A stretch of DNA of 64,000 bases from positions 4,774,501 through 4,838,500 of the forward strand of contig NC_134035.1 in the NCBI RefSeq assembly GCF_964204645.1, given 5' to 3'. The notes beneath the pieces are model-generated. The model was not told the origin of the DNA. It made no database searches and saw only the letters and a list, made by a program, of their open reading frames with translations. A program made the translations under genes and the position numbers. How positions within the stretch are numbered: position 1 is the stretch's first letter; each line of letters begins with the position of its first letter. Positions 10,901 through 24,352 of this stretch are shown here, in pieces. This DNA comes from Tubulanus polymorphus. Taxonomy: Eukaryota; Nemertea; Palaeonemertea; Tubulaniformes; Tubulanidae.

Positions 10901-11851
10901 CCTTCGGTAATGATCAATACTTATGTGTTACTGATTCTCTTCATAATTATTTTCTTTTAGGTGGAATTGAATTCGCCGGCTCATGGATATATAGGGCCTG
11001 GAGATATGATTTTAGGTATAGGAAATATCGACGCCTCTCAACTGACGCACGTACAAGCGCAAACAGCCATCAAACAACAAGGAAATGTTCTACATCTTAC
11101 CGTTAGAAAGTAAGTAAAAATCCACCATCAGAGTACAGTGATACAACGAACTTCAGGAGACTGCAAAATCTGTTCATTGACACATGATACAGTGGAATTA
11201 ACCTCGTTACAACGAACTTCAGGAGACCGGAAAATACGTTCGTTATAACTGATAGTGCGTTGCATCCAGTGTGAAATTGATTTAGTTTAGATCGTCTTTT
11301 TTGGATAAAATTCTCAGTTTGTAATACCCAGATACGTAAATTGTTTTGTCCGAGTTTTTTATAACGAAGTTTAACGTATAGTATCTTCAAAATCATTGTG
11401 ATTTTTGATTATTGTGATAGATCCATTAAAAGTATTACGCACTGCTAGAAGCCCCCTTTTCTGTATACTCAACGGGCTTTGGACTCAGTCTATCCTTTCT
11501 CTCTGCCAAATTTTGATAGACACTGTAAATCATATTTTCTTATCGGAAATATCTCTATCACTTTTGAGTTTTATGCGGGATCAACAAGTGCTCCGTCTGG
11601 TAATAACGAATACATCTGTACATACAGAAATGGCAGACGATTTCATAACGATGAAAAGCGTCGTATATTTTTTGCCTATTATTCAACTTCAGCTGTTTTA
11701 CACATCACTGTGGTGATGTGTATTTCGGTCTTAAGTAATTAACGTATGTTCCATTCTATATTTCAGGGGCGGAGTTTTGGAACCACCCAATCTGAAACCG
11801 CGTGGACCAGTGAAGTTCTCCGCCTACACGGCGTCTCAATTTAAATTCTGA
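7935..11851 (+). CDS. PDZ-only protein of the PDLIM/Zasp (ALP-Enigma) type
   Basis: Three coding exons, 7935-8039, 10961-11109 and 11767-11851, join in frame to 112 residues. Residues 5-85 form a PDZ domain: VTLQRHDKLQPWGFRLQGGRD matches the start of PDLIM/Zasp PDZ domains, with PWGF as the carboxylate-binding loop (GLGF type). Then come VELNSPAHGYIGPGDMILGI and the helix-2 region LTHVQAQTAIKQQGNVLHL. The tail GGVLEPPNLKPRGPVKFSAY ends ASQFKF with no LIM domain. In ALP/Enigma proteins this PDZ binds alpha-actinin at Z-discs and actin structures. Start chosen at MTTMAV, just before the domain. Nothing resembling LIM exons follows before UBE2T, so this is either a PDZ-only gene or a short isoform. 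Many invertebrate Zasp genes make short isoforms. Confidence 0.88.
8299..8470. mobile_element. pogo-like MITE remnant
   Basis: The right end CAACGAGGTTCCACTGTA and a diverged left end GGTAGAAGCTCGTTACAGC are inverted copies of the terminus CAGTGGAACCTCGTTACAAC. Internally TTATAACCGATAGTTCGTT is shared with 11190-11385 and 39557-39730. Lies in PDZ intron 1. Confidence 0.7.
9340..10050. repeat. Old direct/inverted repeat remnants in PDZ intron 1
   Basis: The phrase 'TACCAAGTTTCAGAAAGAT' or its complement recurs in diverged form near 9350, 9490, 9690, 9845 and 10010, interleaved with blocks of CCCCTGGGGGACA (or complement). It looks like a decayed repeat with inverted halves. No coding capacity. 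Confidence 0.5.
11190..11385. mobile_element. pogo-like MITE remnant (PDZ intron 2)
   Basis: Begins CAGTGGAATTAACCTCGTTA, contains ACGAACTTCAGGAGACCGG and CGTTATAACTGATAGTGCGT, and ends in a degraded TTATAACGAAGTT. Same family as 8299-8470 and 39557-39730. Confidence 0.65.
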
Positions 11852-12550
11852 TCGAATGGATGTTTATCCATCTAAGATACAAACTAGACATAGCGATAAA
11901 TGAAAAAATTTTCGTGGAATATATTTGTTATACGTTTGAAGAAATTGGAAATACTGTTGCATTGGGGTCGTGCAGTCTTGTCATTTGTGTACATATGGGA
12001 GCGAGAACATTAACACGAAAAAAAACTGATGAATTCATCGTTTACAAATTTGTGTATGATATTTATCACCGATTGATAATTTTTACGCTTGGAATCTTTT
12101 TTTTTTTCATTGTATAATGTATTATTTAGATATGTATTAACTAGATATGAATATATAATTGTACGATGGCTGGTTTGTTGAAGCCGACATTTATCATGTT
12201 TATACGTACACGCAACATCTATAAGATAATTAAGTAAAATATTTGTAAATAGTCGCCATATTTCTTAACGTCTAAGAAAGTTTATATATTAGATATGTAA
12301 ATTCTATTATATATTATAGTATTAATATACATATATACATATGATATTCCGGTTCCTGTGGAGCGAAAAAGATCTGCTATTTAAAACAGCGCTATATGTT
12401 GGTTATGAAGTAGCGAGAGAGGAGAAGCACTTAGTCTAATCTACGACGGGAATAAGAAAACAACTTGTTCGCGTTCGTTCTTCGCAGACGATGTTAGTGA
12501 TGATGATGAAGGATATATAGAACGGTTTCTTGTATAACTCGCTATGCTAT

Positions 12551-12556
12551 AATAAA
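12551..12556 (+). terminator. Candidate polyadenylation signal of the PDZ gene
   Basis: AATAAA in GCTATAATAAACTATCATC, 700 nt after the stop. The AT-rich stretch before it fits a long 3'UTR. From here to about 13660 I see no gene or clear repeat. Confidence 0.4.
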
Positions 12557-13670
12557 CTATCATCTTTACGTTCAGGAGTTATTTCACGTGTAAAGAAGCG
12601 TCTGAGAGATCAGAATAAAGGAGTCGTTGTACTTGTATTTAAACGACGCCTCGAAGCAGTTTCGATTAGTAGAGCCACGTATATACATGAACAACTGGTC
12701 AACAATTCCATGAAGATCATCGTAAAATATGTGTAATATCATTTTATGAAATGGATTTCATAGTGGCATTCATAGATACATGTCTATATATATGTAATTA
12801 TTCACGAGACCCTGATATAGAAGGATTTTCTAGTGGTTTCTAGCTACGAAACGAAACCAGTTTGTCATCGCGTCATCATCAGTGTAGTCAACGTATATAT
12901 ATAAAAAAAATCATATGTAAATCATCGGAACAAACACGTGATCACGTGATACATTTAAATGAGCGTATCTTCGTCGGGAGAACGTATACACCTCGATCGG
13001 TTTTCGTGTACATACGACGGAGCCACAATTTCTGGCTCTGTTTTTTTAGGAGGTTTTATGAAATTTACTTTAATCTTAGCATCTATCTTCGATTGTGCCA
13101 AACCTATTACTGACGACTGTTGACGAGGATACAGTTCCATGTACGTAGTCCAACCACAGGGGCTTGTGACAATATGATAGCGGGGGTGATACCAGTATCT
13201 CTTATCAGGGATACTGAGTATCAGCATACTGCGACCAGCCCCTGTATAGTCCCGATTTAAATATTGACCCTTGCGTTGAATTATTGGAAATAACTTTGAA
13301 ATCACCGGTCGTGGAACTGGATTGAGGAGTCCCAGTTGGTCCATGTGTTTTCAACGAAATTGCTTTCTTTTTTTTAAATAAAACTAACTCACGCATTCAA
13401 TCATGAGTGTCATATGCGATAATATATGTATGTGAAAAGTTTTGGTCTAATTGAAAATAGAAAACGTAATCCATTTGCCATAGAAATTGTAATCGTTGAC
13501 TTGTTGCGAGGTCAGTACGTAACACTGATTCAGGTTCCAGTCGCCTACCTGGATTCTTCAACGTAGAATCTCACCAGGCTTGCCTGGAAAATTTATCCCT
13601 GTCATCATCAGGATGGTGTTCCTTATTGGTGTTTGCCAAAAACGTTTTGGGAATCAAGAACTGCACTTGA

Positions 13671-13951
13671 GCCGCGATCACACGAGCGTTTTTCGCCCGT
13701 GCCAAATATGGCCCGGAAAACTGTTCACACACAGTTGCCAAATTTGGCCCGACCATTAACAGCCAAATTTTAGCACGGGTCAAATTATTACGTGTGAATT
13801 GCTACTGGTTCCGGAAATGACTTCGCTTCGTTTAGTATCGAGTAAGTGGTAAACGTGTGAACGCGCTCTCTAATAAACGCGGGCCAAATTTTAATCGGGC
13901 CTGATCCACGCCAATTTGATCCTGGTCAAATCGGCTACGTGTGGTCGCGGC
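13671..13951. mobile_element. MITE with GCCGCGATCACACG inverted termini and TGA target duplication
   Basis: The left end GCCGCGATCACACG and right end CGTGTGGTCGCGGC are inverted with one mismatch. Flanks are TGA on both sides, a 3-bp direct duplication. Internal GCCAAATTTGGCCCG-type words appear in both orientations. About 280 bp, non-coding. Confidence 0.8.
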
Positions 13952-14352
13952 TGAAAATTCCTGGCTTGTGACAGTTCCTGATGTTCGCTTGATTGTGTCC
14001 TATTCCCTGCTTGTATGGCCACATACCTTTCCCAGCACCTATCGTATCCTTGAAGATTTAGTGGAAGAATGCCGTTGGCACCAATGAGACGTAGGACTAT
14101 CGCGCAGACCCCGATTTAGTCAGTGTATGACGTCGTATGATAGCTAGTTCTGTACTCGAGAATCTCACAATGTAACCATGGCGTGGGAGAAGAATGCGGG
14201 TTTTCCTTCGAAGATTTGAAGCTGCACCCAGGAGACTTTTAGTATTAGATCACTTAGAGAAATAACTGACGAAATCGTGAGTTATATATTCGTATTTGAC
14301 TGTTTGTTTATTATTCAACCTATTATATAAATTCACCTTGCGACAATGTTTC

Positions 14353-14358
14353 TTTATT
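14353..14358 (-). terminator. Candidate UBE2T polyadenylation signal
   Basis: AATAAA on the minus strand (TTTATT on plus), 45 nt beyond the UBE2T stop; another copy lies at 14308-14313. Confidence 0.45.
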
Positions 14359-14402
14359 TCTGACAAACTAAATTCGATTCATAAACAACGGAAATGTATC
14401 AT

Positions 14403-15600
<1,198 letters not shown>

Positions 15601-17760
15601 GACGATAGAACGGCACCGGGATACGGATAAGAAGAATTTTTTCACTTCAAACTATTGAAATGGTCGGCGACCTTGAGAATTTTGACGTATGTTCGGTTAA
15701 TGGTTGATACGCAGTTTTGGGCTCGAATCCTGAAATAGCTAATCATGGTACCGCGAACCAGTCAATATCCCTAATCGGCGGATTAGGGATTTGAAATCCA
15801 CAATGAATCCGAACTCCAACATTTAGGGAGCACTACACTCAGTCTCCGTATTTACCGGTCTTGGACTTAAATAAAATTCAAATTGAAATTTGTTCATCAA
15901 TTTACAAATGCGTTTTTTGTCGGTGATCGCTACAGTACAGAAATAAACTTTCATAGGAAAATGAATGAAAAGTCCGTAAAGAAAATCTAATATAATGTGG
16001 AAACTAGTATATCCACGACATTTACTTAAAACACTAAGTCCGATTCCGTGATTTAGGGCGCAGGGACCTGAGGTCAGTTCAATGAATGAAGAATTGTGTC
16101 AATTGTGTTCACACCGTCTGCCCTGAACCCGGAAGTATTTTTCGTGTTTTTTCAATATTTTTGGGATTTTCCACTACTGTGGTGTTTGAATGAAGTGGTG
16201 CAACTACTGACGACGAATTAGGTGGACCGCTCTACTTACCGTGAGATCATATCATTGTTTAAGGTAAGTGTAGCTTACGCAATCAATAATTACAACAGGG
16301 ATTGTTTCCGTTTTGTGTTGAGCTTTTAATAATTGTAAAACTTCACAATCACACTCACCACAAGTAAATTAAATTGTCAGATTGAAGTCTAAAAGTTTGC
16401 TCGCTCTCTGTTTTTATGCTTTGCTTCACGCTAAAGGCCTATTAGTAACTGGATTGAGTATTTAGATTGAGGTTTAATACGTGCGACAAACTAAACAGAA
16501 CAGAGAAACATTTTGAATAATACAGAAGAATCGTACTATATTATTATGATTTCTCATCAATTTTGTATTTTATCCTTTTTCTCATCTTTATTGTAAAAAA
16601 CCCTGACTTGTATATTATACTCATATGACAAACCGATATATATATATATTGAATTGGTTAGCCTATTCAGTTGAAAAATTGAAGAAGGCAGTCAGCCTTT
16701 CCACACTCTCGATTGGCTGATAGTATTTTTTTATCCTGTCACTTTTCTAACCCACTTCATCAATGATCGTGGTATGCCACCATCTGAGATCAGTTACAAC
16801 GATAATATAAATGCCACTGAAAATTTGCCTGACTTCTCTGCTAATAAATCGGTTATTCAGTTATTGTCTTGCATGGATCAGGTAATTTTGAGACTTTGAT
16901 CAGAGAAAATTCAGGGACAGGGAAAAATAATCAGGGAATTCTGAGTGTCCATATCTGTACGAACCCTGCATCTCGCTACTTGCCTGCTGACCAGTAGAAA
17001 ATCGACTAGGCCTACTCATTATTATCTTTATAACATTTTGGACTTAGGCCTATTATAATCATACCACTTTTATATTCAGTATTATACGGTATAATATTGT
17101 GGGCAGTTTGTCTGAGTCCTTCTCCTTAAATCTTTCAATCATTCATGAATCTTATGATGGTTTCCTATAATGATATAGCTCTTCACTGATGTAAATAAGA
17201 CTTGTTGGTAAAATACAATGGAATATCTATATTGAATCGGTTGTAGCTCACAATATCCGTGATAAAACGATAATAGTAGAATCCTTAGTATAAATGAAGT
17301 TATGTCTAGAAAGTTTATTAAAATATCAGAAATGTTTTAGATATATTTTCACCCGAAATATTTCTAATATTGCAGTAAACTTTTTAGACATTACTTCGTT
17401 TATAGAGGATTTTACTATCAAGAACATGTATATGTATGTATGGGTATGTGTGGCCTATCATGTTAGGTACAGGTGACACTAATGCGCAGTAGGCGCATGA
17501 CTGATAGACGTATGAGTACATGCTATTTATATTTTCAGAAGTTCAAGTCCAATCATTTATTTTCCTGAAAACCTTGTTTTCAATTCAGCTATATTCATTA
17601 GTAGCCTAGATTCGGTCCTCCATTGCTTGTATAAACTGAAATTGTCCTATTGTCTAGATATTAGTATATATATTAGTCTTAATTTATAAGGTGGTAGAAA
17701 TTGGTCAGAAGTGTCCATCCCCAATGCTACGCCTTTTGCTTAAAGCCTACCAGTGCAGAT
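15601..17760. other. Gene-free AT-rich stretch upstream of UBE2T
   Basis: No coding exon recognised. The first few hundred bases should hold the UBE2T promoter. A short (TA)n run lies near 16640, and 16880-16975 carries fragments of the CAGGGAATTCTGA repeat family seen at 690-1062. Confidence 0.5.
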
Positions 17761-17761
17761 A

Positions 17762-17917
17762 GGGATCATTCATATTACGAACGCATGAAATTTGACTTTT
17801 TCAACCCCCCCCTGTAGGCAAAATCGGCCATTTTTTTCATAAACATTAAGCATTACAGTATGCAATTGCACTTAACCCTCCCCTCCCCCAATGTGTACGT
17901 AATAAATGAATGATCCC
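17762..17917. mobile_element. Short MITE with GGGATCATTCAT inverted termini
   Basis: The left end GGGATCATTCATATTACGAA and right end TACGTAATAAATGAATGATC form an imperfect inverted repeat of about 25 bp. The interior has opposed C-runs (CCCCCCC near 17806 and CCCTCCCCTCCCCC near 17877). About 156 bp. Confidence 0.7.
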
Positions 17918-18771
17918 ATAGTACATGTAGGTCTTAGATGAAGAAACTATGAAATGTGGCAGAGTGTGCTATTGTTGAATTGTGTATCGATAGGCAAACA
18001 AGTCGATGTCCCTAATCAACGGAATCCAACTTAATTCCCATTACGAGATTTAGGGAGAACTGCAGACAGGAATCAAAATGTAGAGGCAATTTTTGATTTT
18101 TTAATCCGTAATCAGGAACTGAAATCTCCGGGGTATTCGGCCCAGTTCTCATGTCTGTTTCGGAATATGAAAGGAGTGCCTCAATGGTTTTGCTGTGTAT
18201 TAGAATATTGCGCGTCTCGGCCAGACAAACATCAATCTCTGCGAATGTTTTCCCGATCGGAAATAACGAAAGTATAAGTAAATATATCATTTATCATCTG
18301 AGTCAACAGTCTAGACGCAGTTGACACAAACTGTCATTAGCAGTAGGCTATCATCGGCGTCGGAATCCGTCCTATTCGCATGATCTCGGCGGTTTTAAAC
18401 CGTGCGCATGAATCTCGTTTAGTCTCGTTAATGATTTCGTTTGAATGCCGATCCCAACGAACCCCGAACCGTATTAGAGATCATCCTCTAGTCATTTTCA
18501 TCGGTCTCGTTATTGTTAGCGTCGTCGTCGGTTGCTGTAGGGAAGCAATTTTATGCTGCGTTGGTTTTTACACGGTCTTATTATTAATACGGCGGTGGCG
18601 GTGGCCTATCGGATCTCTCTCTTCGACGCGATGATAAAAACATTGCAACAGCTTTTCATGATTGCAATTTTCTAAAATGAAATGTTTTACCTCATCATGT
18701 ATATTAACCCTGTAACTGCCGGCGTTGCATAAGACAGAAGGTAAATGAATGATTTTTCAAAATGTCCAAGG

Positions 18772-19010
18772 CTGCAATCAGTTATAACGAGCGCATTTTC
18801 AGGTCTCCTGAAATTCGTTCTGATGAGGTTCCGCTGTATCAGTTATAACAAACAGATTTTCAGGTCTCCTGAAGTTCGTTGTAACGAGGTTCCGCTGTAT
18901 CAGTTATAACAAACAGATTTTCTGGTCTCCTGAAGTTTGTTGTAATGAGGTTCCGCTGTATCAGTTATAACGAACAGATTTTCTGGTCTCCCGAAGTTCG
19001 TTGTAACAAG
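18772..19010 (-). repeat. Four tandem copies of a pogo-like MITE end
   Basis: A unit of about 61 bp, containing GTATCAGTTATAAC, AGATTTTCAGGTCTCCTGAA and CGTTGTAACGAGGTTCCGCT, is repeated about four times. The unit is the right-terminal segment of the pogo-like MITE seen at 39557-39730, so a transposon end has become a minisatellite. Confidence 0.8.
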
Positions 19011-19707
19011 AGATTTCATATGGAACTGATGTTCGGTTTGTTTTTCCCTCATTCAGTATTTAGTATCAGCTGTAGGATTTGAACTTTCTCCCGAACCCGC
19101 AGCGAGAATATTACATTTAGGGCAGAGTCGTCGAAACCTAACTCGAAGTCATCGGCGACTGCGGTCATTAATAAAATGAAATGACTCATCGGTAACTATT
19201 AACGTTCCCATCGATAGCGTTGGATCTCTTCGGCTGTTCGACACGCGCCGAGATAATCAATCTCTATTGAATCTAAGAGATGTCTCTTTGCTTCGTTGAT
19301 CGGCTGCTTAATTTTCTGTAATGATTGCGTCTGCGACTCTCTCCTAGACTCTCTCCTAATAGACACATCGGTTTTCATCGGTCGTCGAAACCCTAATCTC
19401 GCTTGAAGATCAATTTTCTGGCAATTTTCTGGCTTTCGAGTTTTGTCTCTACTGAAGATGGCTTTGCATCGCCTTTTCAATAATTTTCGCCTGTTGCCAG
19501 TAAGCTCCACTCCAATCTGATCCGACTAATTGGTACTTTCATTTTGTATCTAATAATTCTTTTCTCTGTATATTGTTTATGTTCGATGTAAATAAAATAT
19601 CAATCAATCAAAACCCACTCGGAGATTTGTTTTTTTTAAATATTTTTTTCAACTCTTATGAAACCGATATCTATCCGATAACTACTCACATAGGTCTCTC
19701 TATCCAT

Positions 19708-20270
19708 AAATATTACTCTCTAACTCAGATATCATTGTCAAGTCAAAAGATCCGACTTGAGCAGAGAATGCTGTACCATCCAACTCAGATATCGCTCTCA
19801 AGTTAAAAGATCCGACTTGAACGGAGTCTACTAAACCATCCAACTCAGATATTACTCTCAAGTCAAAAGATCTGACTGGAGCGGAGTCTACTGTACCATC
19901 CAACTCAGATATCACTCTCAAGTTAAAAGATCCAACTTAAGCGGAGTCTACTGTACCATCCAACTCGGATATCACTCTTAAGTCAAAAGACCCGCCTTGA
20001 GCAGAGTCTACTATGCAAATCAAATATCGCTCTCAAGATCTGACTGGAGCGGAGTCTACTAAACCATCAAACTCGGATATCACTATCAAGTCAAAAGATC
20101 CGACTTGAGCCGAGTCTACTGTACCATCCAACTCAGATATTACTCTCAAGTCAAAACATCTGACTTGAGCGGAGTCTACGATACCTTCAACTCAGATATC
20201 AATCAAGTCAAAAGATCCGACTTGAGCGGAGTCTATACTGTACCATCCTACTTGGATATCACTGTCTAGT
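19708..20270 (+). repeat. 60-bp minisatellite array
   Basis: Nine or so copies of a 60-bp unit with CATCCAACTCAGATATCACT, CAAGTCAAAAGATCCGACTT and GAGCGGAGTCTACTGTAC; one unit near 20010-20060 is shortened. Because 60 is a multiple of three, open frames exist by chance. Related single units are found inverted at 47560-47740 and in part at 40920-41010. Confidence 0.92.
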
Positions 20271-21100
20271 CAGACACATTTTTACCGTACCAAAAAAAAA
20301 CCCGGTTTGAGCTGAGTTCCTGATGCAGAAAATGTTTTTAAATGATTCAACTGATTCGATCTGGGAATTGAAATGTAGTGAATTATTCCGCGGACTCTGA
20401 AACGAATGGTTATTCGTCTCAGTAAATAACATCGCAGAATTCTCGTAATCTCGAGCGTCTTCGAGCTGAAAATCTAAAGAAAAAAACCGAGACGACGCTC
20501 GCTCAGCCCCTCGAGAGACCGAGACCGACGTACGTACGCGCAGTTATCAGAGACGAAATCTTCCGAACCAGTCGGGTTGATTAATTCGCGAGTCGGGTTT
20601 TTTCCCCGCCGCGCTATTCACTGCCTCCGGCGTATCGGATCGCGAGCTGGAAAATACGACAATAACCGATCTACGCGGACGCTAGATCAGAATAAAATTG
20701 GCGCTGCTGTTTAACGTTTTCGGGTGGATCTAGAAAAAAACAGAACAAGGGTCTAAATGAAAAGAGGCGAGCGAAATGGAGTGACCATACGTCGTATCGC
20801 ATATGAGCCGAAAAATTCGCTTAGCAAAGGGAGCTGTGGCGAGCGTGTGCATCATAAAACCGTAATTACTACATATCTTCACCATTTACGTTGTGATAAG
20901 CGGCTTATTGTTAAATCTATTTGAGATGAGCAAAACGGAGTGACCCTGCGGCCCAGATCCCCAAATGCCGTTTTTGCATTGTCGTTTCAATTTTAATCGC
21001 AAAGATTTTGCTATTTTTCGATTTTTGATAAGTTCTATCCAGCACGCATGTTGCTATTTACACGTGTTGCTGGTCGACTCTACCGGGTACCGGGTTATTT
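20271..21100. other. Unassigned stretch with a CpG-rich patch
   Basis: 20450-20700 is richer in CG than its surroundings (CGAGACGACGCTCGCTC, GTACGTACGCGCAG) and could be a promoter or untranslated exon of an unrecognised transcript. No conserved coding sequence found. Confidence 0.3.
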
Positions 21101-21104
21101 TTTC

Positions 21105-21778
21105 GTTCTATAATGCAGGACTGCAGAGCTGGTGTACCAGTGACCGGCTCCCCGTCTGGAATGCAGAGCCGGTCTACCGGCGACCAGCTTTGCGCTCTGG
21201 AATTCAGAGCCAGTCTACCAGTTGGAATGCAGTGCCAATCTACCAGCTTCCTGTCTGAAATGCAGAGCTGTGATCTACCAGCGACCAGCTTTGCGGTCTG
21301 GAATTCAGAGCCAGTCTACCAGCTGAAATGTAGAGCCAGTCTACCAGCTGGAATGTAGAGCTGGTCTACCAGCTGGAATGTAGAGCTGGTCTACCAGCTG
21401 GAATGCAGAGCCGGTCTACCAGCTGGAATGTAGAGCCGGTCTACCAGCTGGAATGTAGAGCTGGTCTACCAGCTGGAATGTAGAGCTGGTCTACCAGCTG
21501 GAATGCAGAGCCGGTCTACCAGCTGGAATGTAGAGCCGGTCTACCAGCTGGAATGTAGAGCTGGTCTACCAGCTGGAATGTAGTGCCAGTCTACCAGCTG
21601 GAATGTAGAGCCAGTCTACCAGCTGGAATGTAGTGCCAGTCTACCAGCTGGAATGTAGAGCCGGTCTACCAGCTGGAATGTAGAGCTGGTCTACCAGCTG
21701 GAATGTAGAGCTGGTCTACCAGCTGGAATGCAGAGCTGGTCTACCAGCTGGAATGTAGAGCTGGTCTACCAGCGACCA
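21105..21778 (+). repeat. 25-bp minisatellite array
   Basis: Unit of 25 bp, TCTACCAGCTGGAATGTAGA followed by GCTGG or GCCGG, repeated about 25 times. The first 200 bp are diverged, longer units with CGACCAGCTTTGCGCTCTGG. The core CTACCAGCTGG contains the palindrome CCAGCTGG. Confidence 0.95.
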
Positions 21779-22182
21779 GCTCTGTCTTTGTCGGATCGAT
21801 AATAATATGATCGCCGCATCAGAATTCCCGCTTCAGACTGCGGCAGCATTCCGACATTCTCTCTCGCTCTCTAGAGAGAGACGCCCGACTAAATTACATT
21901 CTTTGATGATGGTTTTTTCGCGTCGGCGCTCGGTGGTGTAAATGAAGCCGGGATCCAAACGCCGGATATCGATTTCTCGCTCTGTTTGTGTTCGCCTATT
22001 ACGACGCGTCGGCAATTACGACTTTTCGACGAACGAAATTCGGGCTGTTGACTTTTCGTTTGTTGTTTAAATCCGTTTATCGATTGTGTAAATTGGCTCG
22101 CGATAATGCATGGAGCTGCTCCTGCGAAAGAGATCGGAAGCTGTACCGCCGGGGCTGTTACATTCACACTAGTTAGTCCACT

Positions 22183-22226
22183 CATGGACGTAAAAACTAG
22201 ATATCTATCTAGTTTACACGTCCATG
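22183..22226. repeat. 44-nt near-perfect palindrome
   Basis: CATGGACGTAAAAACTAGAT folds against ATCTAGTTTACACGTCCATG with only one or two mismatches and almost no loop. The flanks AGTCCACT and GGTCCACT are nearly direct repeats, so it may be a minimal foldback insertion. Confidence 0.8.
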
Positions 22227-23255
22227 GTCCACTCTAATTTGGCGCGTTCAATGCTGCGCGTTCAAACATGTTTTTTAATCAGCTGTTATATGTTATATAT
22301 AGTTTAGTGTCAGTATTAAGTTATCAGTGTCATCTCTACAAGTGAAGCCAGCCTGTAAAAGGCTTACAAGTCACAAACTTTCATGCAAATAAAACGTATT
22401 CATGGTCTGTTACCTTTACGTCGTTTAGGACGCTCTTTCAATATTATAGATGCACGCGTATGTGATTATTCTACAATTTCATACGATCAGAGTTATTACC
22501 TCGGTACTTGAAAGTGACGTTTCATATGGACAGTTAGTACATCTTCAATTTTGTTCTATCACTGGTCCAGCTATAGACGCAACACTGTGATCGACAGTCT
22601 ATTGAAGTGAAGTTGAAATGAAGTTCCTGTTCAAAAATTATTTATTCCAAAAATCAGAACAGACCAGGATCGGTAGGCCTAATTTTGGTCGGTCTTAGTC
22701 GTTATAGCGTAAATGCTTGGTCAGGTCCGTTGTAAACTTGATTTAGAAAATTTTAACTATCTATTTGGCTAGATAGAGTTGTATTATTCAATTTTAATCC
22801 TAAAACCATATTGCACCATCGACGATGACAAGTCTTAATTACGTCATTAATTGAAATGTCTGTTCTACTTTTCTCATACGACGCTTTCGGGCGAAAAATA
22901 ATTCCCGCTGGGCGACATGCTGTAGCCGTCGTCGAGGGTTTCTCGTTTATATTCTCTCGCGTAAAACAACGCGAATTATTATCGACAAAAAATATTACGC
23001 GATTAATGACTCACGAAGCGAAATGCGAAACGTCGGGAAAACTTGATAAATAATTCCCGATACACAACGACGACGGCCGACCGAGGAAGGCCAACAGCGC
23101 GTTGAGGTCGGGTTACAATCTGTTGCGACTCTCTTCAGTGTCTCGTTTAACCATGTATTCCACTTAGTCCATACGTGTTTTCTGTGTTCTGCGTTTCATG
23201 CATGAAATCGTCGTATGATTCATTACACCTGTACAGATGTGCACAGTTCCCTCCT
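22227..23255. other. Gene-free stretch
   Basis: Nothing recognised. A short open frame at 22856-23053 has no family resemblance and is treated as chance. Confidence 0.5.
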
Positions 23256-23259
23256 CTCC

Positions 23260-23860
23260 CTCTCACTATCAATCTGTCTCTACTCTCTCACCCTCTCCTC
23301 TCTCACCCTCTCCTCTCTCACCCTCTCCTCTCCCTCACCCCTCTCCCTCACTATGTCTCTCCCTCACCCCTCTCCCTCACTATGTCTCTCCCTCACCCCT
23401 CTCCCTCACTACATCTCTCACTCCCTCACTATGTCTCTCCCCACCCGCTCCTCTTTCACCCTCTCCTCTCTCCCTCGCCCTCTTCTCTCTCCTCCCTCAC
23501 CCCTCTCCCTCTCTCTCCCTCACTATGTCTCTCCCTCACTATGTCTCCCTCACCCTCTCCTCTCTCGCCCTTTCCTCTCCCTCACCCTCTCCTCTCTCAC
23601 CCTCTCCTCTCTCGCCCTCACCCTCTCCTCTCCCTCACCCCTCTCCCTCTCTTTCCCTCACTATGTCTCTCCCTCACTATGTCTCCCTCACCCTCTCCTC
23701 TCTCGCCCTCTCCTCTCTCTCCCTCACCCTCTCCTCTCTCGCCCTTTCCTCTCCCTCACCCTCTCCTCTCTCACCCTCTCCTCTCTCGCCCTCACCCTCT
23801 CCTCTCCCTCACCCCTCTCCCTCACTATGTCTCTCCCTCCCTCTCTTTGTCTCCTTTCAC
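23260..23860 (+). repeat. CT-rich (pyrimidine-strand) minisatellite
   Basis: About 600 nt made of CTCTCCTCTCTCACCCT, CCCTCACCCCTCTCCCTCAC and CACTATGTCTCTCCCT units in higher-order order; the strand is almost purely pyrimidine apart from the CACTATGTCT spacers. All three frames stay open because the array lacks stop codons, giving Ser/Leu/Pro-rich artefacts. Confidence 0.95.
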
Positions 23861-24286
23861 CCAATAGCCACCCCCTTACTCCTCACTCCCCTCTAACGAT
23901 CTACGGAAAAAAATTACCATTCAAGACCCGTTTTCTCATCAAGCGACAAGTCTCATCGGGACCGACATAAAAACGCCTAATGGGGAGTTTGTTTGCAGAC
24001 GGCTTTATTTGTGACACATTTCGACCGCGCGCGTTCGCGGCAGTTGTCATTTGTTTCTTATGCTATTTCCGGATCTAGTTACAGTGTAGTTATTAGGTGT
24101 CATTGTTCAGATCGGTCCCTGCGATGAAGTCGGGTACCGACGAGTGGGAGTGTCTGAGATACGAGGGGGAACTTCGGCCTTCCTCTCTCTCTTCTCCATA
24201 CCTCCTTATCTAAGACCCGAACTGTACATCATTAAGCCCAAACTGAACCTCGGTAGGCTGTAGGGCACTCTCGTAGATTTATGATT

Positions 24287-24290
<4 letters not shown>

Positions 24291-24348
<58 letters not shown>
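24291..24348. repeat. (TA)n microsatellite
   Basis: About 58 nt of uninterrupted AT dinucleotides between CGTG and GAGATCTCATC. Confidence 0.97.

Positions 24349-24352
<4 letters not shown>

Noticed and set aside
12955-13344. 129-codon open frame on the minus strand
   Set aside because: No recognisable motif, no splice-linked neighbours, and it lies in the spacer beyond the PDZ gene 3'UTR.
18012-18290. 92-codon minus-strand frame with hydrophobic start resembling a signal peptide
   Set aside because: No cleavage-site context, no homologous domain, no neighbouring exon; likely chance.
23175-23970. Three long overlapping open frames (220-250 codons) on the plus strand
   Set aside because: They translate the CT-rich minisatellite, which simply lacks stop codons; Ser/Leu/Pro repeats in all three frames show no coding selection.
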